From positions 10,637,819 to 10,701,818 of the forward strand of contig OY741281.1 of assembly GCA_963514095.1 (NCBI GenBank): a stretch of 64,000 bases of DNA, written 5' to 3'. Both the position numbers and the translations under genes were made by a program. Shown here in pieces: positions 1-11,339 of this stretch (position 1 is the first letter of the stretch; each line of letters begins with the position of its first letter). The stretch comes from Eutrigla gurnardus (lineage: Eukaryota; Chordata; Actinopteri; Perciformes; Triglidae). Below the pieces are notes generated by a model. It was given only the letters and a program-made list of their open reading frames with translations, was not told where the DNA came from and did not search any database.

Positions 1-404
1 CTTTCTTAAAGTATGACAGGTTTTCAATGCTTAAAAATGTTATAGTGCCGATTCTATGTTATATAACGACTAAGACTGATACCGTTAGGTGCATATGTCC
101 TTCCAAGCAGCCAAATTAGTTGGAAGTATCAATAACAGCATTTTACATTACTGAGGGCAATCCAAGGCAGGTCAATGTGTGTTTAAGGGCCTCTCTCAGA
201 TTGTATCCAGTGATTTAATATATTGAAATTGTTCTTAAATGTGATTAAAACTAATTTCTACAAAACGTGTTTTCTTAAGTGTTGACAATGCAAGCTTTTA
301 AACCTGGAATATATTTGCAAAAACATTTTCCAGCTAGTGCTGATGAACAAAACAAAAAGAGTCCCGTTTGAGTGCTGGCCCACAAAGCTGCCATCATTTG
401 TCGT
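1..404. other. 3' flank of pdia4, no gene seen
   Basis: AT-rich sequence with no supportable coding exon on either strand. It lies beyond the likely polyadenylation site of pdia4, which is transcribed leftward. No repeat family recognised. Confidence 0.5.
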
Positions 405-410
405 TTTATT
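405..410 (-). terminator. pdia4: Candidate polyadenylation signal of pdia4
   Basis: The plus-strand TTTATT reads AATAAA on the minus strand, about 225 bases past the pdia4 stop codon. This would give a short 3' UTR of roughly 240-260 bases. It is the canonical hexamer in the right orientation, but no transcript evidence is available. Confidence 0.5.
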
Positions 411-634
411 TAAAAAGACTGAAATCTTCAACAGTGCTTACATGCTTTTATGAATGGAAGAAAGCGGAATCTCTTGGAATGAAAACAAACTTAAAAAAAA
501 GAAAAGATGATTGAACATTGTAATCATCACAGCAACTCAGTAACACCGTTTAACCCCTCCGTGTTCCCTTCACCTTCCCAGGGGCGTCTAGCACGGTTAA
601 GAGTTCTTAGATACTCGGAGAGAGAGCGATATTT

Positions 635-3600
635 TCAAAGTTCGTCTCTCTTCTGTGATAGCTTTGTGGCGTGATTTTCCAAGAACTTGCTGAAGCCCTC
701 TACTGTTCTATCGCCACCTTCAAATTTGATGGGGCTCTGCTTGCCGTTGCTTGGGGCAAAGTATATCGTGGGGAAACCTTCCACTTTGTAGCTGTCGCTT
801 GGCACATCGTTGGCTGTGGCGTCCATCTTGGCGATCACCAAATTCTTCTCCCCCTTGTATTTCTTGGCCAGAGCCAAAAATTCAGGGTCCAGCTTCTTAC
901 AGTGGCCGCACCAGGGAGCATAGAACTCAATCAGGACATCCTTCTGGGTATCCATGACGATCTGGTCAAAGGTCTTTCCTACCACAACTTTAACTGGTCC
1001 TTTGTTGTTCTTTGGCACTGGCTGGGACTTGATGATGGGACTGAGCTTTCCTGTGGACGTGAAATAAAGGAGTTAACTTGCAGTTTGAACCGTTTAAACC
1101 GGAGCACAAATTATTCTCAAGACTATTTTTAAGACTCGCCTTTCTTGAAAGCCTTTACAAAGTCTCTCAGCACATCAGCGTCAACCTCCTCTGGCTCCAT
1201 GGCAAACTTTTTGCCGCCTTCTGCCAGAATTCCCACATGTACGTCCTCTCCACTGTCACTCAGGCCCAGGGCCTTCAGCTCATCGGCGAAGTCCTCCTCA
1301 TCACCGATGGCAAACGTGTATTCCGGGAATTCGTTGGCAACCTCAAGCACCTTGGACCTCCAGAACTGCGTATCTAAAAATGAAAAGAAAACAAGATGAA
1401 GGTTTGTTGTTGCATGATAAATCCTCCAGTATGGTGTAAATTCTTAAGGGTATTTTGCTGGTGTCAAGATTCACCGAACTTCAACACCTGATAGAGTTAA
1501 AGTTATTAGTAAATTATGCCATAAAAGCAGTCATGATATAGAATAATTCACAAAAAATGTCCTAAAAAGGATGACAAACATTTAAAATGTCATGGTACAG
1601 TATGCCACAAAAGTGCAAAAATAAAATAAATAAAAATCATGTCATGAAAAATAAACTATATTATGTCACAAAATTGTCATACAAGTTCATAAAAAAACAT
1701 GCCATAAAATGAATGTTATAGAACATTTAACAATCATAATTCAGAGTGCCATAAAAATGTAATACATCATAGCTTAGTATGCTATGAAAACAAAACATTG
1801 TATACCATAGCATAGTAGTATTATAGTATGCCATGAAAAAGTCATGGCATATGATGTAAATAAAATGTCATAACAAGTCTATAAATAGTATAATTAGCCA
1901 AAACAAAAAGTCAGTGGTATAGTTATTAAAAAAGTATAGCGCAACATCAAAAGTTAGTGTAGTATTCTATAGTCATGGTATATTATGACAAATCGGAATA
2001 GTATGCCACACACCTGTGAAAAAAAATCAGAATGCCATAAAAAGTATTTCATAGTAACATAACATATAACCATAAAAAGGCATAGTGTATTATGACATTA
2101 TAAAGAGCATTATGACATTATAAAGAGCATTATGACAAATAATCAAAATGGCAATGAATGAACATAAACAGGTCAAACTTAATAACAAAAAGATGCAACA
2201 AACTCACTTTTCCTGTAGTCAAAGCTGAAGTCCACCCCATAGTACACAACCACCAGGGGTCTTTTGGTGTAACGCTTGGCATCATTGCTTGGCTTTCTGT
2301 GGCCGACCAGAGGAATCACATTCTTTTTGAAAAAGTCCTGCACTTCTGACACCAATGTAGAGTCCTATGTGACAAATAAATGAATGCGTATCACGCAAAA
2401 GGGACACTTAAGAAATAAAATCACATAGACACCTTAAACTTAAAGTTTGCCAGGGGGGAAAAAACATTGATATTCCATCAACAATCTATTAACACCTCAT
2501 AAATAAACAATTCAAATCACAACTATTGAACTGAAAATGAGCAAACAGACTGTACCTTTACTGCAAGTGTGTGCGACGCTGGCTCGTACTTTGAGCGGAA
2601 CTTCTCCGGTTGAACGATGACGATCTGACCTGGCGAAGCTTTGAGCAGTTTGGCCACATCAGAGCTGTAGGAGTGACGGAAGGTGAAGTCTTCCCTCAGA
2701 GAATTACCTGCCAGAATGACAGCATGTTAACTGGACTGGCACTTGAAGAACACATGTTCACGAGAACCACACATAGATGTTCACGGTACTTACAGGCTTC
2801 ATTGTAGATCTCAAAGGCTGCATCCTGTTCACTGGAAAACACGCCGACTATGATCGCATCGTCACCATCCTTGATGAGCTCCTGCACCTGTTTTACTGCC
2901 TGGACCTGCTTGGAGGGAGGCCCCGCCTGCTCCACCATGAAGTCAACAATGCCTAGAGGGAAAGACAGAGTGGATCATCTGCGATTGATAAACAGAAATA
3001 AAAAGGCGCACTCAGGCATGTATTCATGCAAAATTACTTACCGTGCTGCTCTCTGGGTCCATTGTAGTCAAACATCTTTCCTTTCCTGAAGATCTTGATG
3101 GTGGGATAGCCTGTAACTTCAAAACGTGCAGCAACCTCACTCTCCACGGTGGCATCTACCTTGGCCAGAGGGATAGGAGGAGAGCGATGGCTCAACTCCT
3201 TGGCTGCCTTCTCGTACTCTGGAGCCAAGCTCTTACAGTGTCCACACCTGAAGGCGAGTCATAACAGGCAAGTCATGAGAAACGTCTCATTGGAAGCAGC
3301 TGATACCGACATTTACAGCGACACCATTTGTATTTTATAATAAATTGTATGTCTCCTGACTGACCATGGAGCGTAGAACTCCACCAGGATGATGTCGGCG
3401 TTGTTAACGGTGTCATCAAAGTTGTCCTTGGTCAGCACCAGTGTTGCCTCAGGAGGGGGCTTCCAATCGGGATGAGCCACCTCTTTCACCCGGGCCACAA
3501 TAGCTACGACAAACATTCATCATATAAACGCCAGTTCTTTTCAAATGAAAGGCTGCGACTACGATTAAATCGTTCAAATGTCCGTACCCGTCTCTGTCCT

Positions 3601-4594
3601 TTCTCCATCGTAGTCCACAGGCTCCCCATTTTTCAGGATCTTGATGGTGGGATACCCAGACACGTCGAACCTGCTCGCCAACTCATTGGCTACTGTTGCA
3701 TCCACTTTGGCCACGGGTATGGGAGGGTCATTCTCCTTAAGAGCCTGAGCAATTTTTTCATACTCCGGGGCAAACTGTTTGCAGTGGCCACACCTAAAAA
3801 ATGACAAACAAAGAACATAGAAAGAATATGAAAAGTTTGGAAGGTGAGGACAGTTAGAGGAATGCTGTAAAATGCTTGGGAACAGGGAACGGCCTGGAGG
3901 AATAACGGACGCACCACGGGGCATAAAACTCAACCAGAACGGTGTCTTTGCCCTCCATGAAAGTCTCATAGTTGTTGTTGGTGAAAACCAGCACTCCGTT
4001 CTCCTCTTTCACCTCTGTGTCATCATCTTCATCTTCATCATCACTGTCCTCATCATCACTGTCCTCATCTTCAGCATCCTTCTTCTTCTCCTCCTCCTCC
4101 TCTGCAACAAGAAAAGGACATGGACTGATTTTGGGATGTACCAGTGAGTTTCTCATCGTTTTACTACAGCTAGTTTAAAGAAACCAGCGTGGACATATTA
4201 GCAACACAGTGATAGCAACGCACTTCCTGTTTGCAAATGAGGGGACTCTCATCATACTCCACACAGACAACGTAACGTTTGAACAGAAACATACTTTCAT
4301 AAGATGTGGGACATGCCTGACGTAGTTAGCACATCTGCATGTCTGGCAGCACCAATGACAGCCACTGACGCTAACGTCACCTCGCTAGCATAACTAGCAA
4401 GAGTGTCTACAGTAACTTAGCTAACGTAGTTGGCGTAACCATAACGAGCAGGACACGCAGCCACTGCGACGTTTTACGACGAGTTGACTCGTTAGGTCGT
4501 CAAAAGTCTCGCACTTACCCTCCTCGCATCTGCCGAGAGTTGCAAAGTGTGCAACGCCGAGCAACACAACCAGCAGCAGGGCAAGCTTCTTCAT
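635..4594 (-). CDS. pdia4: Protein disulfide-isomerase A4 (ERp72), complete, 10 exons
   Basis: ER-lumen thiol-disulfide oxidoreductase and chaperone. Inferred exons (minus order): 4594-4519, 4101-3915, 3793-3588, 3503-3365, 3247-3042, 2952-2794, 2707-2556, 2364-2208, 1373-1140, 1050-635. They sum to 1,932 bases, or 643 residues plus stop, against 645 in human. The start at 4594 gives MKKLALLLVVLLGV, a clear signal peptide; an in-frame upstream ATG at 4603 is possible. An acidic Glu/Asp stretch follows (about residues 25-50). CGHC active sites lie at about residues 89-92, 204-207 and 553-556, each preceded by YAPW. Two redox-inactive thioredoxin folds (exons 6-9) lie between the second and third catalytic domains. 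The protein ends KRDEL, an ER-retrieval signal. Intron 9 uses a GC donor. Collinearity with mammalian PDIA4 is continuous, so identity is secure. Confidence 0.96.
1051..1139 (-). other. pdia4: GC-AG intron 9 of pdia4
   Basis: No GT donor restores the frame here. Splitting at AAAG|GCGAGT and CACAG|GAAAGC joins KKG to KLSPIIKSQPVPKNN. This matches the conserved PDIA4 linker (KKGKLKPVIKSQPVPKNN in human) with no gap. GC-AG introns are a known minor class spliced by the major spliceosome. Confidence 0.85.
1374..2207. repeat. Degenerate A/T-rich minisatellite filling pdia4 intron 8
   Basis: The intron is packed with diverged copies of a short motif resembling AGTATGCCATAAAAA or GTCATAAAA, at irregular spacing of about 20-45 bases. 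The clearest tandem is a 20-base unit at 2089-2108, repeated exactly at 2109-2128 with a partial third copy to 2136. The pattern suggests an old, decayed satellite rather than coding or regulatory sequence. Confidence 0.7.
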
Positions 4595-4950
4595 TGTCCA
4601 CAAACGGTGTTCGCGACGCGCCTCTCGCGTGTAAATTACGGCTAATTAGCTTAAGCTTATAACGCTGATGAATATCATCAAATCACTGTCGGCTGCACAG
4701 ACCCGCTGTCCGGATCAATAGTGTGGCTGTAGACGCCTTTGGCTGGTGGTTTCATACAAACTAATCACTTCCGAACATCACGCGCACCGCCTCCTCCGTC
4801 GGGAACTTGTCTGAGTTGCCACGCTGTGATTGGTCCTCATCTTCCGCCGTCCTCGAATCACAATTCGCCACTCAACTCTACGTTGGATGATGTGATTGGA
4901 TCCTTTTATTGGTCGTTTCTTTTGATATGGGCCAGCAGGCAGAGATAATA
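4595..4950 (-). promoter_or_regulatory. pdia4: pdia4 promoter region with several CCAAT boxes
   Basis: Upstream of the pdia4 start, three CCAAT boxes read on the minus strand (plus-strand ATTGG near 4829, 4895 and 4908). One is part of an ER-stress-element-like site (separate entry). This arrangement is typical of ER chaperone promoters bound by NF-Y. The transcription start cannot be fixed from sequence. Confidence 0.6.
4881..4899 (-). promoter_or_regulatory. pdia4: ER stress response element-like site (CCAAT-N9-CAACG)
   Basis: On the minus strand the site reads CCAAT, nine bases, CAACG, about 290-305 bases before the start codon. The ERSE consensus is CCAAT-N9-CCACG, so there is one mismatch; the same variant is, to my recollection, present in one GRP78 element. 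NF-Y with ATF6/XBP1 would induce pdia4 in the unfolded protein response. Confidence 0.55.
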
Positions 4951-5395
4951 AAACTTGATTTAGTGCAAGAAAATATGATAATTTGAGTGCAACTTGACAC
5001 ATCTTCACCTCGCAATGCACAAACAATGAATATTCATCACAATCCAGTGTCTCAGGGTTTAGATTTTAGATATTGTGATAGCAAATCAGTATCCTAAAGC
5101 AATATCTTAAGACCATATCTTCAGAATATATGGCAGGACGAATTATAAGATATTCTTGTAAAAACCTATAGAAATTGAGACAAATTACTTTCATTGTTTG
5201 TAAAAAAAAACATTTATTCATAATTCAGCCAACATGTCTCTGAATTTGAGTACCTTTTAATTCATTGCCTACAGTGCCACAATGCTACAATACAGTATAC
5301 CTTAATAGTTTAGAACATACATATTTTTTAAAATGCTTGCAGTGTCCCATCCACAACTATCATCTCGATAACTCCCACTTGTTGTCATAGCGACC
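4951..5395. other. Intergenic spacer between pkd1l1 3' end and pdia4
   Basis: A/T-rich spacer between two genes on the same strand. It should contain the 3' UTR and polyadenylation site of the polycystin gene: the TTTATT at about 5213 reads AATAAA on the minus strand, 180 bases past the stop. No ORF of note. Confidence 0.45.
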
Positions 5396-6379
5396 CTACT
5401 GTTTACCTGGCTCTAAACTCCCAGGCTCCACATGGACCAGAACTTCGACCACCACCTCTGTATGTGTGGCCTGAGTTTTACTGATGCAGCATTTGTCACT
5501 ATTTTCAGTCCATTGGTCAACTTCCTCCTCCAGAACATCTTCTGTCCAAACCCTGATGAGTGATGCTGACTCTGGGAGGGACGGGTAGTTTTGTGCCTTT
5601 AAATAAGTCCGGAGCTCTCGGCCTTTTGGCTTTTCTTCACGTTGTTGTGACGTATCCGATGCCACAACATTGTCTGAGGGGAAATTATCTCCTTTTGGAG
5701 CTCTGTGATCATTCATCATCATCATCATCATCATCATCTCTTCTGTCTTTTGTGCTCCTACAAAGTCCTGTAACAGAATCACACTGTTCAAACAACACTG
5801 GCTTTCCAGAATACAACCATTCAAACGATATATTGTATGTGAGAGCAAGTATGCATGTAGGTGCATGCACTGTATGTATGTGTCCATGAGTCTGGCTCAC
5901 CTCCACGTTGGATGGCTTCTGTATGGGCACGATGACAGGACTGTCCTCCTGCCTGTAGTGATGAGCTTTGGAGGGCAGCGTGTGGTGCAGACTGTTTGAG
6001 AGGGCGTTGAGTCTGAACAGCAGTTCATCGACTAAGCTTTCAAACTCCTCAAAGTAATATGTCTGTAGAAACAGAAAGCAAAGTTATTGTAAACTTTACA
6101 AACTATTAGGTGGATATTTGAGGAGTAACGAAAAAAGGTATCAGGATGCATGGGAAATGTGGTTTTACTTTTAAGACACACTCTGCTGTTTTATGGCCTG
6201 AGCAGCTTTTCACTCACCCTCCCTTCCATGTGATTTTCCATCCATATTGGTCTACGCTGCCCGGTGACTTCAGAGACCCTCCATCTGACGTAGCCGGCTA
6301 ATTCTGCTATGGTGAAGACATTCCCTCTGCTTTGAGATCTTCTGGCACTTCTGACCAATGAGGACACCACACCTATGGC
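5396..6379 (-). other. pkd1l1: pkd1l1 exons 53-55: cytoplasmic tail
   Basis: Exons: 6379-6218, 6062-5901, 5767-5396. Exon 54 has a heptad-like helix (FEEFESLVDELLFRLNALSN), a possible short coiled coil for PKD2-type partners. Exon 55 contains eight consecutive methionines followed by a charged, poorly conserved end. The stop is TAG at 5396-5398. Confidence 0.7.
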
Positions 6380-9300
6380 CTACAGGAAAGACAGATCAAC
6401 AGTGACATGAACATGAATGCAGAAATCACAATCACAATATTTCAAAGAAAAAAGAAAACCTTTATATTATATAGCAGATATGTACCAGGGCTGTCCCCAC
6501 CACAGAGGACAGATAGAGAAGCCCACGGTAAAGGTAATTACGCCCAGAGAAGGCGAGGCTCGGACCGGCCCTGAGACCCCAGCAGCGCCGCAGCAGAGTC
6601 TGAAGGGAGCAGGAGAGAGAGCTGAAGGCCAAGGAGCTCTGTGCAAACAGGAGGTTCCCGACGTAGGCCAGAGCCACCACCAGGATAAGACCTGAAATCT
6701 AGAACAGAACATTTAGATTTTTTTAGTACATGTATAACGCTAATGACAATCAAGCAGAGACAACATATCATTATGTTATCAATGTCACTCTAGCACACAT
6801 GAAGGCAAAACCATGTGGAACACCACGCCGATGGTTGTATCACAAACAGCACTATTTCTGATGAATTGGTCAAACATCCTTTAAAAACCTGTGAGCTCCC
6901 TATTAAAAATATTATTTCAAGGTAGGGATCGGAATTCCTGGTGGTGTTGTGACAACCGGGTTACCGTGGGCCAGAAAAGGCTGGAGAGAGAGTGGGTGAG
7001 GAGTGCAGCGGGGGTTGCCATGGTCCTGTTCAGCCTCAACACAGCCACACACTTCATGGTGAGAAGGGAGAGTGTGACGCCACGCAGAGTACGAATATAC
7101 TGCAGACACAAAAGACACCTTAATTAACCAATTAAACCCACACCATGATCTCTAAAGGACATCTCCACCTCAAAGATGGGCTTTTTTTTTAGTATACCTA
7201 CAATGTCGTATTAAATGTCACATTTTAATTATGTTCAGAATACTCTTTTTAAAGATGAGGCTCTTTCGTTTTTCCATTAACTGGAATAAACTAAAGCAGG
7301 GCAGGCAGCGAACGGTGTTCTCAACATTAAATATTTGTTTTCCTGTCTCTCACTTGCTCCCAGGTAGCCAGCAGGCTGACGTCAACATCTCCTCTGTAGT
7401 CGTTTCTCTGGAGCAGCTCGACAACCTCCAAGATAATAATGGAGCGATAGATGTAATAAACATAGTACACCAGAGATACCGTCAGCAGAATGACCTGAAA
7501 AACAGAGAGTGAGGTATATTCATACGGCAGTAAAAGCATAATCAGACACAGTTAAAAACACGCTGCATGCTTTGACCTTCAAACGTCGCAGGTATGTTAG
7601 TTTAAGAGTCACAGGTTATTCTACCCTTTCAGCTGGGTCATTTTGATCTTGTTTGCATTGGTGTGTGGCCCAGTGGTTGTGCTTGCCTATGCATGTTTGC
7701 ATGTATCTTTGAGCTTTTAATCTTTTATTGAATTACAATGTTGAAATTCAAATGTCCTGCCTGTGTGTGTTTAGGCATATGTGGCAGACTCACTTCCAGC
7801 CAGTTGCAGGGCGTCCTCCAGTATCCCATCAGCCCTTGCTGCCCCATAGCGTACGCTTGATCACAGAGTTGCAGCAGAGACAAGAGAAGAAAGAGGAGCT
7901 GGTGGGGAGGAAGAAAACACACGAGGAAGTTTCTTTAAAAATATTGTTATATAGACATTTTTATTACATTGTGACTGCTAGCTGAAAAGGGAGTGGCTTT
8001 TGAGGGAGGGCTGAAGGGCTAGTACTGCTGGCTAATATTGGGTTTTTGTTTGTTGTTTGGATAACTATAATAATCTAGCATAATCTTGCTTGTTTCCAAC
8101 CCTAGCTTGAAGGCTTTTCGACATGGAACTATCTGAGATGTTGTGATCAAAGTGTACAGTGTTCATGCAAAGTTAGAGTGACTTTCTAATGGCAGTGAAG
8201 ACCTTTACAGATAAAGTAATGTAGTATTTTACCTGGCACACCATGACAACATAGTCCCACACAGTAGGAGTGTGATACATCCTAACTGACTGGACTTTGG
8301 CAGAGGGCAGCAGGACGCCGGTGGGGCTCTGCTCAGAGAGCATGGTCACACTGGTGAACAGGTTGGGTGCAGGGCTGAACAAGGTGAAGCGGACGGACAC
8401 GCTCTGTCTGCCCAGCCAGCTACCTGAATGCAGGAGCTTCAGCTTGGACGCAGCGTCCGACCTGCAGAGGAGCAGAGGTCAACTGAATGAAGGCGCCATT
8501 CATATTACAGATATGAGAGTTGATACTGCAGAAAATCATTGCAGCAAAAAACTGTGTGTCTGTTTCTCACTTTGAGTGGCCTAAGCCAACCGTAGCGCCT
8601 GGTCCCGAGAAGCAGCCCAGGTGTCCACATGTCCTTGGAGGCGTCGTCATAGAAACTAAAACCTGAGTAGTCATCCACAGTAGACAGAGTCTGTCAGAAT
8701 ACACACAGTCAGAACTAATCATAAACCAAAGGCAACACTTGTAGTAACTGTGATACCATGGTTGCTTTAATAAACGCACATAATTCAATGTAATAGAAGT
8801 TAACACTGGACTACTGCAGAATATATGTTTGTCAAACAGCGCTCTCTACAGGGGAAGTTAGTGCAAAGTACAATGATGTCTTGAGAAGATCTTGAATGAT
8901 TATTTTAAGTAAAGTATAGTAGAATAGTAAAGTAAAGTATGGATCATTTGAGAAGAATATTGTTGCTTTGCTGTTATTTCACAACACAGAATATTACATA
9001 ATGTAGTTATCATGTTCAACTATTACCAATAAACATTGTTTTCAATGGTGTGCAATATGAGAATGGTTTCCTCTTCAACATTAAAAGAAAAATCATCACA
9101 ATTATTTTTGCAGTAAATGAAATTAAGATGGCACATGCATGCAATAAAAATAATGAACTAGGCGTAAGTAAGTATTGTAATACTACATGTACAGACATGT
9201 CTCTGTTTGTTACCTACCTGGCCCTGAAATGAGTTGGACACCTCTAACTTCAACAGGATTGGTTCTCCAATCAAGATGTGTGTCTGCAGTAAAAAAAACA

Positions 9301-11293
9301 TAGTTTAGTTACAGAATGATGGAAGAGAAAATAAGATATTTTCTTCAGGGACAGTTCTTTCTTTTGGGTTACAAAGACTTGCTTACATAGTCATATTTTC
9401 ATTGAATGAATGGATGGATGAATCATTTTCATTGTACTTGTGAAACCTTCATGGCGTGATGAGTCACTGTAGAGCTTTTGTAGCTCACCTCAGTTGCAGC
9501 TGATGCATTCCTGTAGAGTAAACTGAGGAGACTGGTCTGTGCCCACTTCCACCAGTGCTCATGCGTTCGTATGGACATAAATGCATCATCACGGCCCCTG
9601 TTGAAAGATAAAGTAGGTATTTTAGAGTGAAGATTTTAGAGAGCAACAGGGACATAGAGCAGCGTGTGTGTGTGTGTGTGCGTGTTACCTTAGAAACTGT
9701 TTTCTGACAGCTTGATTGAGGTGGTAATGGTCTGTGGAGGAGCTTCCATAATTGATACACAGCATCAGGAAAATCATGGAGCCACAGATGGACAAATCCC
9801 TTTATGAAGAGAGGAGACGATTGCTTACACAGCTCTAAAATCATATACAGGTGCACACGTTCACAAAAACACACCTGAGCGTGTCATAAAGAAGTGCCTC
9901 TCTTCTTTTCTTCCTGCAGGTTTTCCTCAGCTCTGCTGGGGTTGGTGGGCGTACAAGACGGAGGTAGCGGGCTCGCCGACGGGCGCCAAGCAGCTGTCAC
10001 ACATAATGAACTTGATGTTGGAATAGAAAGGAATTCTGAGAGCAGAATCGCATATAATAAAGTCTGGTTATCACCTGTTCCAGGTGTGAGCGACTATCCT
10101 GGGGAAAAGCTGACGTCCTAAACTGCTCTGCTGGTTGAATCGCATCATTGTGGCTCCACAGTTTTAAAGTATCCGTCTCAATCTCTCTGATGCTGAAGAA
10201 ACTATGATAGTCTGATCTCCTCCTGTTCCAGTAGGAGACAGTCACTGCTGCTGTAATTATCTGCAAAATGGAAAGACAATGTTTCTTATGTACAGTGCAA
10301 AGAGTTAAGTGTAGTTTAGAGGCTGGAATTAGTTTACCAGTGCTGGCTGGATGAGGAAGACGCAAGACATCAGGGAGAAGAATAGGGAGTGTATCCATAG
10401 CAGAACCTTGCTGCTGCTGAACCTGAAACACACACACATGCATAGATTTGAATTCTGAGAGAGCGGATGTACAGCATGTTTCAAAAAGTAAGCCCTGGAG
10501 ACATAATATGTAGTCACATTGGTGTAAACAGTGAGAAAGTGCAGCAGGACCACACCTCCTCACAAATTGCAGGTGGATTTTTTAAATACAAGCAGCTCAA
10601 GGCCTGCTTCATCCTGCTGTGGCCTGTCTGCTCCCTCTGTCTCTACCAGGCTTTTGCCTTTTAAGGAAGGTGTTGCATATTATACCTTTGATAATAAATC
10701 AATTAAGCATAATCCACACCACTGGCCTCACACGTCATCATCCATTTAATGCCATGCATCTCATCTACCTCATTCCCAGCACAGCAGAGAGCACCAGGCA
10801 GCAGAGGGACAACAGCAGACACAGAGTCCAGGCCAAATAGTGAGACCATTGAGATACTGGTCTGAATCCTCTCCCTCTCAGCCTGTCGATGACGTTGCTG
10901 TCAGGCTGCCACGCTGCCGGGTGATAGCGATCCTCCTGAAAGTCCGATGAAACCTTTCCATGAGGATCTCGCTCCTTGCGAAGAGCTTCACCACCATCCG
11001 TCGTGCCGCACAAAACAGCTCTCTGGGTTCCACGAAACCTGCTGCTTTCACTTAAAAGATCTAACCGTTTTCCCGGAGGTGCTTGATCAACATTGTTCCT
11101 CTCGGTAACCAGCAGCACATTTTGAAGCGTTGGTCCCGTGTTGTAATCCACTGCATAAGTGTCCACCTTTCCTTCCACATCTGTTTGTGGTACAGGTTCT
11201 TTATCGCTGCCTTTATTTTCCAGAATTGTGGACCCCGACGGCGGGTCTGTGCCCTACAAAGACAAGAAGAAGGGTCAGATAGGGATGAAAGAT

Positions 11294-11339
<46 letters not shown>

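Noticed and set aside
671..1399. Plus-strand frames opposite pdia4 exons 9-10
   Set aside because: Shadow frames antisense to strongly conserved coding exons; no independent evidence.
8571..8690. Longer pkd1l1 exon 47 starting at 8690
   Set aside because: It has a good acceptor and an open frame of its own, but the frame breaks in exon 48 (TAG). The acceptor giving 8662 preserves VLVSMTTPPRTC and joins SKSDAASKLKLL, which fits the family.
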